This document shows, piece after piece, positions 44,247-53,760 of a stretch of DNA of 64,000 bases (within the stretch, counting starts at the first letter, position 1; every line of letters begins with the position of its first letter). The DNA lies in the NCBI GenBank assembly GCA_023418505.1, contig JAEZZR010000007.1, positions 62,001-126,000 of the forward strand, in the 5' to 3' direction. Source of the stretch: Actinomycetes bacterium (GTDB lineage Bacteria > Actinomycetota > Actinomycetes > Mycobacteriales > Mycobacteriaceae). Both the position numbers and the translations under genes were made by a program. Under the pieces are notes generated by a model, which searched no databases, was not told the origin of the DNA, and was given only the letters and a program-made list of their open reading frames with translations.

Positions 44247-45296
44247 ATGAGTGATTCCCACCCTGGCGCGGATAGCGCGTCTACCGGCGCCACCAACAGT
44301 GCCGCAAAAAACGACACCTCGTTGGGATCCGGTGCTGATCCGATTGCTGTTGGTGCGTCTGGGCGACGTCGAGCGATCATTGCGCTCGCCGTGGCGGTGC
44401 TACTCATTTTCGCAGTCGTGATTGCCGGTAAGTTGTTCCAGGATTCGCAGGCGCGCAACGCGGTGAGCTTGTCGAACCCAGAGCTGCCCGATAATGATTC
44501 TGCGATTTGCAACGAGATTATGGATCGCTTGCCCGGCCGCGTGGACGGGCTCGTGCGCGCCGAGATCGCCGAACCAGTACCGGCGGGCGCTGCTGTGTGG
44601 CGTGATATTTCCGATAGTCGCGTTACTTTGCGCTGTGGCACTTTCGTTCCTGCGCAGTACAACCCGCTGGCCTCTACCTTTGAGGTCGACGGCATAGCCT
44701 GGCTGCCAGTTTCCGACGCCGCCGACGACAACCTAGTTACCTGGTTTTCCGTCGGCCGCTCCCCGGTAGTGGCAGTAACTTCGTCGCCCGATCATGAGGA
44801 CGCACTAGGAGATTTGAGTGAGGCTTTAAAGCCTGACGACGAATACGCGACTGCTCCTGAACCAAACCCCGTCCCTCTTGCCCAGATGGCAGCTCCGGAA
44901 CACGATGAGCGCTGCCGAGCGCTAGAAGCTGCTTTGCCGAATGAAATTGCTGGGCGCAATCGCATTAACTCCGAAGAACATGCAGATATTGATTTGGGGC
45001 ACACGGTGGTGTGGGCGTCGGATAGCTCAGCTGCTGACGACGGTGACGTGGTTTCACTGCTCTGTGGCGTGGAGATGCCGGAGTCTTATGAAGCCGGACA
45101 AAATGTCACCCAGATCGGTGAAGTAGTGTGGTTCGACGAGCCGACGCTTTCGGCTGGATCAACCAGCGTGTGGTTTAGCTTGGGCCGCGAACGCTTGGTT
45201 GCCGTACACGTGCCCATGAATCAGGCACAAACGGTATTGCCACAGTTGTCTACCTTGATTGCAAACAACCTGGCAAATACCTCGCCGAGTGAATAA
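44247..45296 (+). CDS. DUF3515 family membrane-anchored protein
   Basis: 349 residues from the ATG at 44247; the longer frame starting at 44151 overlaps thiL antisense and adds 32 unlikely residues. A polar N-terminus of about 40 residues, one membrane segment (about 45-65, AIIALAVAVLLIFAVVIAG), then an extracytoplasmic part with Cys pairs that looks duplicated: two halves each have a Cys-containing start, an AVWRD/VVWASD strand, a Cys (LRCGTFVPAQY; LLCGVEMPESY) and a VTWFSVGR/SVWFSLGR end. Function unknown. Converges with ddl. Confidence 0.85.
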   Translation: MSDSHPGADSASTGATNSAAKNDTSLGSGADPIAVGASGRRRAIIALAVAVLLIFAVVIAGKLFQDSQARNAVSLSNPELPDNDSAICNEIMDRLPGRVDGLVRAEIAEPVPAGAAVWRDISDSRVTLRCGTFVPAQYNPLASTFEVDGIAWLPVSDAADDNLVTWFSVGRSPVVAVTSSPDHEDALGDLSEALKPDDEYATAPEPNPVPLAQMAAPEHDERCRALEAALPNEIAGRNRINSEEHADIDLGHTVVWASDSSAADDGDVVSLLCGVEMPESYEAGQNVTQIGEVVWFDEPTLSAGSTSVWFSLGRERLVAVHVPMNQAQTVLPQLSTLIANNLANTSPSE

Positions 45297-45308
45297 GACA
45301 GCTGAATC

Positions 45309-46511
45309 CTAGCGCTGCGCCGTAAACGCACGCTGGATCAGAATGTCTACGACCTCTGGAAATTCGATTCCAGCAGCTTTAAACATCATTGGGTATGCCG
45401 ATGCTGGTGTCAGCCCTGGCATCGTATTGACTTCGTTGATTACTGGACCCGATTCGGTGACAAAGAAGTCCACTCGGGTTAAACCGTCGCAGCCTAAAGC
45501 GCGGAAGGTTTGACGGGATAGTTGCTGCACTTCAGCGATAACGTCGTCAGCTAAATCGGCAGGAATCTGAACGTCGACGACGTTGTCCAGGTACTTGGTG
45601 TCGAAGCCGTAGAAACCCTCATCAGAAGCATCAGTGCCGGTGAGCATCGCAGGCAGCGAAACTTCAATGGTGCCATCAGGGCGTTGAAGGACACCGCACT
45701 CGACCTCGGCGCCGACAATGCCTTGTTCGACAATGACCTTCCAATCATGTTCACGAGCTAGTTCAACCGCACGCTCTAGATCACTCCAGTCGTCTACCTT
45801 CGAGATACCAATCGACGAACCACCACGCGCAGGCTTGACGAAAACCGGCAGGCCGAATTCGTCCTTCACTTCGTCGGGAAGCACTTCGTCGCGATGCAAG
45901 ACCCACTGTTTACCAATGGGAAGATCGTGCGCCTGCAAGAGGTTCTTCGTGCGTTCCTTATCCATGCCCACAGAGCTAGCTAGCACGCCCGGGCCGACGT
46001 AAGGCACCTTCGACAACTCCAGTAGCCCTTGCAGGTGGCCATCTTCCCCATTTGGACCGTGCAGTACTGGGAAAACAACATCGACGGTGTCGAAGACTTC
46101 GCCTGCCCGATCGCCTGCGACATAGAGCAGCTCGCCAGCACGGGAAGGATTAACCGAAAGTGCGATCTCTTCGCCTGCTGCCGCTTGGCCGAGTTCTGGG
46201 ACGCTATGCATGGTGCGTCCGCTCTTAATCAGCTTTTCGGTATCGGTGGTACCGACCGTCCAGGCGCCCCCGCGAGTAATACCAATCGGAACCACACGAT
46301 ACTTCGAGGTATCAATATGGTTCATCACAATTCCGGCCGACGTACACGAAACGCTGTGTTCCGGGCTGGCGCCACCGTAAATCAGTGCTACTGCGATGCG
46401 GTTGTCGCTGTTGCGGTTATTTGCGTCTGTTGGAAGGTTCGCGTCTGCTGCACGATCCTTCGGACGGTCGCTACCTGCGGAATCGGAACCAGGCATCTGG
46501 GGAATTGTCAT
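45309..46511 (-). CDS. ddl: D-alanine--D-alanine ligase
   Basis: 400 residues with a polar N-terminal extension of about 35. ATP-grasp ligase making the D-Ala-D-Ala of peptidoglycan. ALIYGGASPEHSVSCTSAG, HGPNGEDGHLQGLLEL, PVFVKPARGGSSIGISKV and the C-terminal FVTESGPVINEVNTMPGLTP are typical. Downstream of gpsA, 36 bases. Confidence 0.97.
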   Translation of the reverse strand: MTIPQMPGSDSAGSDRPKDRAADANLPTDANNRNSDNRIAVALIYGGASPEHSVSCTSAGIVMNHIDTSKYRVVPIGITRGGAWTVGTTDTEKLIKSGRTMHSVPELGQAAAGEEIALSVNPSRAGELLYVAGDRAGEVFDTVDVVFPVLHGPNGEDGHLQGLLELSKVPYVGPGVLASSVGMDKERTKNLLQAHDLPIGKQWVLHRDEVLPDEVKDEFGLPVFVKPARGGSSIGISKVDDWSDLERAVELAREHDWKVIVEQGIVGAEVECGVLQRPDGTIEVSLPAMLTGTDASDEGFYGFDTKYLDNVVDVQIPADLADDVIAEVQQLSRQTFRALGCDGLTRVDFFVTESGPVINEVNTMPGLTPASAYPMMFKAAGIEFPEVVDILIQRAFTAQR

Positions 46512-46547
46512 GGAATGTAATCCTAATATGAAGATGCAGTGACGTGC

Positions 46548-47546
46548 TTATTCGGATTTTCGGCTGCGCTGCATAAGAAGTTGGATCATATCGCTGACCA
46601 TCAGCCCCTCATGGCAGACACTGTAAACCGCTTCGGTAATTGGCATTTCGACGCCATAGGTGCGTGCCAATTCTCGTACCGAGATACTCGAGATAACACC
46701 CTCTGCCACCTGCCCATTGGTGGCTAACTGCGCCTGATCAAGCGAATCACCTTTGCCTAGCCGGGCGCCGAAAGTTCGGTTACGTGAAAGTGGCGACGAG
46801 CAGGTGGCCACCAAGTCGCCAAGTCCGGCCAACCCCGAAAATGTCTTTGCCTGTGCGCCGGCGGCATCACCAAGGCGAATGATTTCGGCTAGACCTCGGG
46901 TAATGATCGTCGCCAGCGTATTTTCCCCGAGCCCCTGCCCGGATGCCATACCGCAAGCCAGAGCAATGACATTTTTGCAAGCACCGCCAATTTCGCAGCC
47001 AATGACATCCGTGTTCGTGTACGGACGGAAATACGCGGTGGCTACTGCTGCTTGCACGGTCTTGGCGCGGGTTTCGTCGCTGCAGGCAATCACCGTAGCT
47101 GCGGGCTGGGCTTGGGCAACTTCACGCGCCAGATTCGGCCCGGAAAGCACTGCGATACGCGCCGGGTCGATATTGGTGACTTCGGCGATGACTTCGCTCA
47201 TGCGCAAGTGAGTGTCGCGCTCAATGCCTTTGGCCAAGCTAAGCAGCGTGGCTGATTCGCCAATTTGCTCTCCCCAAGCTTTGAGGTTGCTACGCAGGGT
47301 TTGCGACGGCACCGCCAGTACGGCGATTTCTGCGCGGCTTAAGGCTTGAGCCGCATCAGAGGTGGCTTCAATATTGAGCGGTAATTCCAGCCCCGGCAGG
47401 TAGTCCTTGTTTTCTCGGCTGATCTGGATTGCTTTTGCTTGCTCTTCCCGGCGCGCCCATAACGACACCGTGTTGCCCGCATCAGCGAATACTTTCGCCA
47501 GCGTGGTACCCCAGGATCCTGCACCCATCACCGCTACGTTGACCAT
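46548..47546 (-). CDS. gpsA: Glycerol-3-phosphate dehydrogenase [NAD(P)+]
   Basis: 332 residues from the ATG at 47546. NAD-binding MVNVAVMGAGSWGTTLAKVF at the start, later GCEIGGACKNVIALACGMA with catalytic Lys and the GLAGLGDLVATCSSPLSRN motif. Makes sn-glycerol-3-phosphate for phospholipids. Further upstream starts (47555, 47594) fall in a repeat-rich stretch and would add residues before the Rossmann fold, so 47546 is preferred. Divergent from the Nudix gene. Confidence 0.95.
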   Translation of the reverse strand: MVNVAVMGAGSWGTTLAKVFADAGNTVSLWARREEQAKAIQISRENKDYLPGLELPLNIEATSDAAQALSRAEIAVLAVPSQTLRSNLKAWGEQIGESATLLSLAKGIERDTHLRMSEVIAEVTNIDPARIAVLSGPNLAREVAQAQPAATVIACSDETRAKTVQAAVATAYFRPYTNTDVIGCEIGGACKNVIALACGMASGQGLGENTLATIITRGLAEIIRLGDAAGAQAKTFSGLAGLGDLVATCSSPLSRNRTFGARLGKGDSLDQAQLATNGQVAEGVISSISVRELARTYGVEMPITEAVYSVCHEGLMVSDMIQLLMQRSRKSE

Positions 47547-47645
47547 GGAAGCCATCGTAATGGAATGCAACGTAATCGTAATGGAGGCCAACATAGTGGT
47601 CTTTCCAATGTTGTGGCTTAACAGTTCCTACTAGACTGAGTGCCT

Positions 47646-48692
47646 ATGGCTAAGGCAAACTCCGGTAGCAAGAAATCGAAGCACTCTCGGACGTTCGAAA
47701 AAGACAAAGACGCTACAAGTGACACCAGTATTGGCGGCCGGCATCGTCGGATCGTTTCCCCTGGTGAGGGAGTTTCCAAACCTACTTTCGCCGCCGGTGC
47801 TGTGCTGTGGCGTGGCGCCTCGATTTCAAAGTCCGGCCGTGTTGCGGGCGATACCGTAGAAATCGCTTTGATCCACCGGCCCCGGTATGACGATTGGTCT
47901 TTGCCAAAGGGCAAGCTGGATCCCGGTGAGAACCTGATAGCTACCGCTGCCCGCGAAATTGAAGAAGAAACTGGCTTTAGGATTCGCCTGGGCAAGCTAC
48001 TTGGCGATGTGCATTACCCAGTCGGCCAGCGCACCAAGATGGTTTGGTACTGGACAGCTGAGGTTACAGGCGGCGAGTTCGTGCCTAACGAAGAAGTCGA
48101 CGAGATCCGCTGGGTGTCTTGGGATGAAGCCGAGAAGCTGCTGTCTTATGCCTTAGATATCGAGGTACTTGCTAAAGCCCGCAAGCGCTTGTTGTCCGAG
48201 CCAGATACTCGGATCATTTATGTGCGTCATGGACGCGCCCACCAGCGGGAGAATTGGTCTGGCGACGATAATTTGCGGCCGCTGGATAAGAAGGGTCGTC
48301 GTCAAGCCGAAGCGCTGGTATCAGCTATTGCGCCTTTCCGCCCAGAGCGGATCTATTCGGCTGCTCCGGTGCGGTGTACTTCAACTGTCGAGCCACTGGC
48401 GAACCAGCTTGGCATGACGATTACCGTCGATAAGCTCTTCGGCGACGAGGGTTGGACGAACAACATGGTCGCCGCGCAGAAGGCGTTTACCAGCGTGATT
48501 GCCGAAGGTGGGGTGTCGGTGGTCTGCGCGCAGGGGCTGATCATCCCCGACATGGTGGCGTGGCTTTCGGCAACTGGAACCCTGCCGATGGCGGAGTTTA
48601 TGTGTAAGAAAGCCGGCATGTGGGTTTTGGGCTTTAACGACGGAGTACTGACCACCGCCGATTATTATGCGTCGCCCCTGGCGGTGAAGTAG
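47646..48692 (+). CDS. mutT1: Nudix hydrolase fused to histidine phosphatase (MutT1-like)
   Basis: 348 residues. N-terminal Nudix domain with box GKLDPGENLIATAAREIEEE (residues about 92-112), then a histidine phosphatase domain starting IIYVRHGRAHQRENW (about 192). This two-domain layout is MutT1 of mycobacteria, which hydrolyses 8-oxo-dGTP and polyphosphorylated nucleotides. A polar Lys/Ser-rich N-terminus precedes the Nudix fold. Ends before the convergent leuD. Confidence 0.92.
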   Translation: MAKANSGSKKSKHSRTFEKDKDATSDTSIGGRHRRIVSPGEGVSKPTFAAGAVLWRGASISKSGRVAGDTVEIALIHRPRYDDWSLPKGKLDPGENLIATAAREIEEETGFRIRLGKLLGDVHYPVGQRTKMVWYWTAEVTGGEFVPNEEVDEIRWVSWDEAEKLLSYALDIEVLAKARKRLLSEPDTRIIYVRHGRAHQRENWSGDDNLRPLDKKGRRQAEALVSAIAPFRPERIYSAAPVRCTSTVEPLANQLGMTITVDKLFGDEGWTNNMVAAQKAFTSVIAEGGVSVVCAQGLIIPDMVAWLSATGTLPMAEFMCKKAGMWVLGFNDGVLTTADYYASPLAVK

Positions 48693-48720
48693 CTAAGCCC
48701 CAACCAGAGCGACTCGAAGG

Positions 48721-49317
48721 CTAAGCCTCCAATGTGCGAGGCTTGTGCGGCAAGCGGTTAGCTTCGTACTTGGCGATGGCTTCTTCGTCACGCAGCGTCA
48801 ACGAAATGTCGTCGAGGCCTTCCATCAGGCGCCAGCGGGTATAGTCGTCGACCTCGAAAGACAGGGTGTACTCCCCTGCTTCCACCGTGCGGGTATCGAG
48901 ATTCACCGTCAGCTGCATGCCTGGCTGGGCTTCCATGAGTTTCCACAGCAGCTCGATGTCACCTTGGCTCATGGTGGCGGCCAACAAGCCAGCTTTACCG
49001 GCGTTGCCTCGGAAAATGTCGGCAAAGCGGGAAGAGAATACTGCGCGGAAGCCGTAATCCATCAACGCCCACACAGCATGCTCACGCGAAGAGCCGGTAC
49101 CGAAATCAGGACCTGCCACCAAAACCGAACCTTCGCGGTAGGCATCTTGGTTGAGCACGAAGTTCGGCTCGTTAGTACGCCAGCTGTTGAACAGGCCGTC
49201 TTCGAAGCCAGTGCGGGTCACGCGCTTCAAATACATTGCCGGAATAATCTGGTCGGTATCCACATTGGAGCGCTCTAACGGCACTCCAACGCCAGTGTGA
49301 GTAACAAACTTTTCCAT
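48721..49317 (-). CDS. leuD: 3-isopropylmalate dehydratase small subunit
   Basis: 198 residues. Swivelling domain of isopropylmalate isomerase in leucine synthesis. MEKFVTHTGVGVPLERSNVDTDQIIPAMYL, GPDFGTGSSREHAVWAL and AVFSSRFADIFRGNAGKAG are diagnostic. Partner leuC is 114 bases upstream. Confidence 0.98.
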   Translation of the reverse strand: MEKFVTHTGVGVPLERSNVDTDQIIPAMYLKRVTRTGFEDGLFNSWRTNEPNFVLNQDAYREGSVLVAGPDFGTGSSREHAVWALMDYGFRAVFSSRFADIFRGNAGKAGLLAATMSQGDIELLWKLMEAQPGMQLTVNLDTRTVEAGEYTLSFEVDDYTRWRLMEGLDDISLTLRDEEAIAKYEANRLPHKPRTLEA

Positions 49318-49431
49318 GGGTAGACCTTTGGGTATTACGGGTGGTTCGGATGTCTCGGGAATTTTCAGGTATTCAGACCTGCTAAGAATTGGAGTTCTGA
49401 TTTGGACAGCGTGGTCGCAAACCGCGCACGA

Positions 49432-50883
49432 TTAAACCGTCACTAGCGCTGCTAAATCCGCCGGCGATGCGAAATGTCCTGCCACCGCAGTTGCTGCCGC
49501 CACTGCCGGGCTGACCAAGTGGGTGCGCCCTCCCTTGCCTTGGCGTCCTTCGAAGTTACGGTTCGAGGTAGACGCACACCGCTGGCCTGGATTGAGCTGG
49601 TCTGGGTTCATGCCTAAGCACATCGAGCAACCTGGCATACGCCACTGAGCACCGGCCTTAATGAAGATCTTGTGCAGCCCTTCGGCTTCTGCTTGCTCGC
49701 GCACACGCGCGGAACCGGGCACGATCAGCATCTCTACGTTGCTGTTTATCTGGCGTCCTTTGAGGATTTCTGCCACCGCGCGCATATCTTCGATGCGGCC
49801 ATTCGTGCAAGAACCGACGAATACTACGTCTACAGGCACGTCACGGATCGGAGTACCTGGCTTTAAATCCATGTATTCCAATGCGCGTTCAGCGGCGATG
49901 CGTTCAGCGTCGCCAGCAATAAACTCTGGATCCGGTACAACGTCATCCAGTGGCGCACCTTGGCCAGGGTTGGTGCCCCAGGTGACAAACGGGGTTAATG
50001 CGGAGCCGTCAATTTCCACCACGGTGTCGAATTGCGCGCCGTCGTCGGTACCTAGAGACTTCCAGTACTGAACAGCTTCGTCCCAATCCTTGCCCTGTGG
50101 TGCGTGGGGGCGGCCCTTCAAGTATTCGAAGGTGGTTTCGTCGGGCGCGATCATGCCGGCACGTGCACCGGCTTCGATAGACATGTTGCAGATCGTCATG
50201 CGCGCTTCCATGGACAGCTTCTCGATGGCCTCGCCGCGGTATTCAATTACATGTCCCTGACCACCGCCGGTACCAATCTTGGCGATAATCGCCAGGATCA
50301 GATCCTTCGAGGTCACGCCCGGCTGCAACTCGCCTGAAACGTTGACCGCCATCGTTTTAAATGGCTTCAGTGGCAGCGTCTGGGTGGCCAGAACGTGCTC
50401 TACCTCGCTGGTGCCAATCCCGAACGCCATCGCCCCAAACGCACCGTGCGTTGCGGTATGCGAATCACCACACACTACCGTGGTACCTGGCTGGGTCAGA
50501 CCTAATTGTGGGCCGACGACGTGCACAATACCCTGCTCTTTGTCGCCCATCGGGTGCAGGCGAATCCCAAATTCCTCAGTATTCTTCCGCAGTGTTGCGA
50601 TCTGAGTGCGGGAGGTGGGCTCGACGATTAAGTTAATCTTTCCGCCGCGCACGGTGGTTGGCACATTGTGGTCTTCGGTAGCGATCGTTAAATCGGGGCG
50701 GCGTACCTTTCGGCCAGCCAAGCGCAATCCGTCGAAAGCCTGAGGCGAGGTCACCTCGTGTACCAAGTGTAGGTCGATGAAGATAAGGTCGGGATCTCCT
50801 TCTTTCCCACGGGTGACCACGTGGTCATCCCAGACTTTTTCCGCAAGCGTACGAGGGCGCTTGTGCGTCTCTGGCTGATCCAT
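49432..50883 (-). CDS. leuC: 3-isopropylmalate dehydratase large subunit
   Basis: 483 residues. Binds the 4Fe-4S cluster and substrate; converts 2- to 3-isopropylmalate. Cluster cysteines in VGSCTNGRIED and MPGCSMCLGMN, plus the typical STSNRNFEGRQGKGGRTHLVSP. The upstream 112 bases carry palindromes shared with the divergent ltbR, so leuCD is probably repressed by it. Confidence 0.98.
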   Translation of the reverse strand: MDQPETHKRPRTLAEKVWDDHVVTRGKEGDPDLIFIDLHLVHEVTSPQAFDGLRLAGRKVRRPDLTIATEDHNVPTTVRGGKINLIVEPTSRTQIATLRKNTEEFGIRLHPMGDKEQGIVHVVGPQLGLTQPGTTVVCGDSHTATHGAFGAMAFGIGTSEVEHVLATQTLPLKPFKTMAVNVSGELQPGVTSKDLILAIIAKIGTGGGQGHVIEYRGEAIEKLSMEARMTICNMSIEAGARAGMIAPDETTFEYLKGRPHAPQGKDWDEAVQYWKSLGTDDGAQFDTVVEIDGSALTPFVTWGTNPGQGAPLDDVVPDPEFIAGDAERIAAERALEYMDLKPGTPIRDVPVDVVFVGSCTNGRIEDMRAVAEILKGRQINSNVEMLIVPGSARVREQAEAEGLHKIFIKAGAQWRMPGCSMCLGMNPDQLNPGQRCASTSNRNFEGRQGKGGRTHLVSPAVAAATAVAGHFASPADLAALVTV

Positions 50884-50953
50884 GATGGGGTTCCTTGTCT
50901 TATCTAAATCGGCAGTTGGTATGTTGAATCTGTCACTGGCGAGATTTGCTTCA

Positions 50954-50991
50954 CACTAGTGGCAGTCCCATTGGGTGAGATGATAGTATCA
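50954..50991. promoter_or_regulatory. Palindromes in the leuC-ltbR divergent promoter
   Basis: CACTAGTG (50954-50961) and TGATAGTATCA (50981-50991) are perfect palindromes 20 bases apart. The second lies five bases before the ltbR ATG and overlaps a TAGTAT -10-like box. Candidate LtbR operators or promoter elements for both genes. Confidence 0.4.
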
Positions 50992-50995
50992 CAGC

Positions 50996-51721
50996 ATGAG
51001 ACAGACTAGCATACCGGACGACGACTCCCCTAGTGGCATCAAAGTCCTCGATCGCTCCATCCTGGTCTTGCGCACCATTGCCGACCGTCCGGCGACCCTC
51101 GCAGAACTATGCGAACGCACGAACCTCCCGCGCGCGACGGCACACCGTTTGGCCTCTGCGCTCGAGATCCACCGTCTGGTCGCGCGCAATCCCGACGGGC
51201 GTTGGACTACCGGCCCGGCACTAACCGAGCTCACCCCCGCCACTTCGGATTTGCTTGCCGACGCTGCAGCCCACGTAATCCCCAATCTGCTAGACGCCAG
51301 CGGTGAGTCCGTGCAGCTATATCGCTTAACCGGTAATACGCGCACCTGCATCGCATCAATGGAACCGTCGATGGGATTGCGCAATACCGTTCCTGTGGGC
51401 TCTCGGATGCCACTTACCGCAGGCTCGGCAGGCAAGATCTTCCTAGCATTTGGCCCGACGGAAACCACGGAGCGCTTGCTGGCGGATTCCGATTTCGATG
51501 TTTCTGAATTGGAACTGATCCGCGAACAAGGGTGGGCACAATCTATTGGTGAACGTGATCCCGCTTTGGCCTCGGTATCGGCACCGGTGCGCAATCGCAA
51601 CGGTGATGTAATCGCGGTGCTCTCGGTATCCGGCCCTGTAGAACGACTGACTCCTACCCCGTATGAAGCCTGCGGCGAAGAACTACTCCAAGCCGCCGAA
51701 GCCATGAATGCGCGCCTGTAG
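50996..51721 (+). CDS. ltbR: IclR-family regulator of leucine synthesis (LtbR-like)
   Basis: 241 residues. N-terminal winged helix (residues about 14-75, SILVLRTIADRPATLAELCERTN ... ATAHRLASALE) and C-terminal effector domain (GLRNTVPVGSRMPLTAGSAGK). In C. glutamicum the gene divergent from leuCD is ltbR, repressor of leuB, leuCD and trp genes. No ribosome site is seen before the ATG, which starts five bases after a -10-like box, suggesting a leaderless mRNA. Confidence 0.88.
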   Translation: MRQTSIPDDDSPSGIKVLDRSILVLRTIADRPATLAELCERTNLPRATAHRLASALEIHRLVARNPDGRWTTGPALTELTPATSDLLADAAAHVIPNLLDASGESVQLYRLTGNTRTCIASMEPSMGLRNTVPVGSRMPLTAGSAGKIFLAFGPTETTERLLADSDFDVSELELIREQGWAQSIGERDPALASVSAPVRNRNGDVIAVLSVSGPVERLTPTPYEACGEELLQAAEAMNARL

Positions 51722-53037
51722 TGGCTGAAGCAGCAGATCCTGAAGGTGCAGTGCCTGAAGCAGCAAGCAGTGAAGCAAAGCCCTTATCTGCCTATCGGCA
51801 CCTAATCCTGGTCATTGCCACGGCAAGCGCTATTGGCTCGTCAGTGGTGCAAATGGGTGTGCCATTTTTAATTCCGGCTTTTCATAGCACCGGCATGAGC
51901 TTGGCTACCGCTGGCCTAATTGCGGCTATGCCCGCAGCCGGCATTGTGTTGACTCTAATCGCTTGGGGCTGGGTGGTGGATACCTACGGCGAACGGTTTG
52001 CCATGACTGCTGGCTTGGCCGGTACCGCAGTGGGCACATGTGCAGCCGGTTTTGCTTCCCGGTGGATTGAAACCCGGCCGTGGGTGCTGGCACTGGCTCT
52101 GTTGGTGGCGGGATGTTTTGCCGCCAGTGTCAATTCTGCTGGCGGACGTGTGGTCTCTGGCTGGTATCCTGCCCACCAGCGCGGCATGGCCATGGGCATC
52201 CGCCAAATGGCACAACCCTTAGGGGTGGCTCTATCAGCTGCTACTTTGCCGATGTTGGCACTGCAGTTTGGTATCGAGGTAGCTTTGTTTGCTGCTGCTG
52301 GATTGGCAGGTGTTTTAGCGTTAGTGGCCTGGATCGGCATCCGGGATCCACAGCGGCCAGAATCAGGCAGTAAATCTTTCGCTGCTGCAGCACGCAATCC
52401 GTACCGGGAAAGCCGCTTCTTGTTACGGCTGCATATCAGCTCGGCGATGCTATCGTGGCCGCAATCCATGATGGCGGCATTTATCTTGGTGTGGTTATTA
52501 CAGCGTGGCTACGACACTCATGTCGCTGGCTTGATTGTCATGTTTGCCCAGATTGTAGGCGCACTATCGCGGGCGGGTCTCGGCGTAATCTCGGATCGAG
52601 TGCACTCGCGGATCCTGCCGTACCGCCATGTGGCTACAGCGACACTGGTATTTAGCTTGGCAGCAATGATGGCTGAATTGCTGCTGGGATCTTCGGCAAA
52701 TGGCGCAGGAGATGCTGCATCTAATGCCCCGAGTATTACAACCGGGTTGGTTCTGGCCACACTCTGCGTATGTGCTCTATCAATTTCGGCGGTATCGCCG
52801 AATGGTTTAGCGTTTACTGCGGTGGCAGAAAGTGCCGGACCATTGTGGTCTGGCCGTGCCATGGGCGCACAAAATACATTCCAAAATGTGGTTTATGCGG
52901 CAACTCCGCCAATTGCCGGATTGGTGGTGACGCACAGCAATTTTGCAGTGCTATTTGGTATCACGGCACTGTTTCCTTTGGCTAGTCTTCTGGTGGCGCC
53001 AAGGGCAGATGCGCACAAAGATTTCGAACTGGATTAG
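51721..53037 (+). CDS. MFS transporter
   Basis: 438 residues, twelve membrane helices. The GTG start shares its G with the ltbR TAG stop, so the two are one transcript. A polar stretch of about 25 residues rich in Ala/Glu precedes helix 1. Features of the major facilitator superfamily: WGWVVDTYGERFAMTAGLAG between helices 2 and 3, and ISDRVHSRILPYRHVA between helices 8 and 9. Substrate unknown; coupling to a leucine-pathway regulator suggests an amino acid or keto acid (inference). Converges with the DUF421 gene two bases away. Confidence 0.85.
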   Translation: MAEAADPEGAVPEAASSEAKPLSAYRHLILVIATASAIGSSVVQMGVPFLIPAFHSTGMSLATAGLIAAMPAAGIVLTLIAWGWVVDTYGERFAMTAGLAGTAVGTCAAGFASRWIETRPWVLALALLVAGCFAASVNSAGGRVVSGWYPAHQRGMAMGIRQMAQPLGVALSAATLPMLALQFGIEVALFAAAGLAGVLALVAWIGIRDPQRPESGSKSFAAAARNPYRESRFLLRLHISSAMLSWPQSMMAAFILVWLLQRGYDTHVAGLIVMFAQIVGALSRAGLGVISDRVHSRILPYRHVATATLVFSLAAMMAELLLGSSANGAGDAASNAPSITTGLVLATLCVCALSISAVSPNGLAFTAVAESAGPLWSGRAMGAQNTFQNVVYAATPPIAGLVVTHSNFAVLFGITALFPLASLLVAPRADAHKDFELD

Positions 53038-53039
53038 CG

Positions 53040-53735
53040 TTACCGCAGCATATGATCTGGAATCAGATGTGCTCCGCCCACATCGCGAATTAGCGCTCGA
53101 TCGATGGAATCGCCCTTGCGCACAATGGTCAACCCACCGCGTGGTTCCAAAAGCACCAAGCCCACTTCATCTAGATGCGTAATCCCCACCTGGCGCAGCC
53201 GCGTGAGCAACAGATCCGGTGTTAAGGCTCGCAACGCCAAATGCTCGTCGATCATCTTGCCATCAGCAACTACCACTAACGCCTGCCCAGAGATCCGATC
53301 TAACGCGCGCAAACGATTTGTGCCATCGGTGCCAGCTTGGGCTGCCTCTTCCCCATCAAACTTGTCGTGATGACGCTGCATCAAAATAGCAATGGGAGAA
53401 CGCCAACGACGGAAGATAACCTCCAAGATCATCAGCGTATTAATTGCTATCAGGCCACCAAACAGAGTCGGCGAATTGCCCAACATCGAACGCGCGGTTA
53501 GCGCACCCAGCAATAAGGTCACACCGAGCGAGAGCACCGTGGGACGAGCATTGAGCCGAGGACCGGCCATCGTGAGCACTAAGGTAAAGAACGCATACAG
53601 CACAATCGTGCTAATAAAAACGCTGACTGCTCCTGCCCACGAAATCCCCATCGTGTACCACACTTCTTGCCAAAACGATTGTGGCGATTCAGCTCCTTGA
53701 GCCTGAAATGTGGTTGCCAGCGCAGCAGTATCCAT
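53040..53735 (-). CDS. DUF421 family membrane protein (YetF/YcaP-like)
   Basis: 231 residues. Three N-terminal membrane helices (about 32-115) and a cytoplasmic DUF421 domain with ALVVVADGKMIDEHLALRAL, LLLTRLRQVGITHLDEVGLVLLEP and RGGLTIVRKGD. Function unknown; Bacillus homologues affect spore or membrane properties. Neighbour of another membrane protein in the same direction, 25 bases apart. Confidence 0.85.
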   Translation of the reverse strand: MDTAALATTFQAQGAESPQSFWQEVWYTMGISWAGAVSVFISTIVLYAFFTLVLTMAGPRLNARPTVLSLGVTLLLGALTARSMLGNSPTLFGGLIAINTLMILEVIFRRWRSPIAILMQRHHDKFDGEEAAQAGTDGTNRLRALDRISGQALVVVADGKMIDEHLALRALTPDLLLTRLRQVGITHLDEVGLVLLEPRGGLTIVRKGDSIDRALIRDVGGAHLIPDHMLR

Positions 53736-53760
53736 ACTGGTTACGCTACTGCTTGGCTGG

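Noticed and set aside
47554..47585. 11-bp direct repeat upstream of gpsA
   Set aside because: ATCGTAATGGA occurs twice 21 bases apart, but it lies in the stretch of several in-frame ATG codons before gpsA; probably start-region drift, not a control site.
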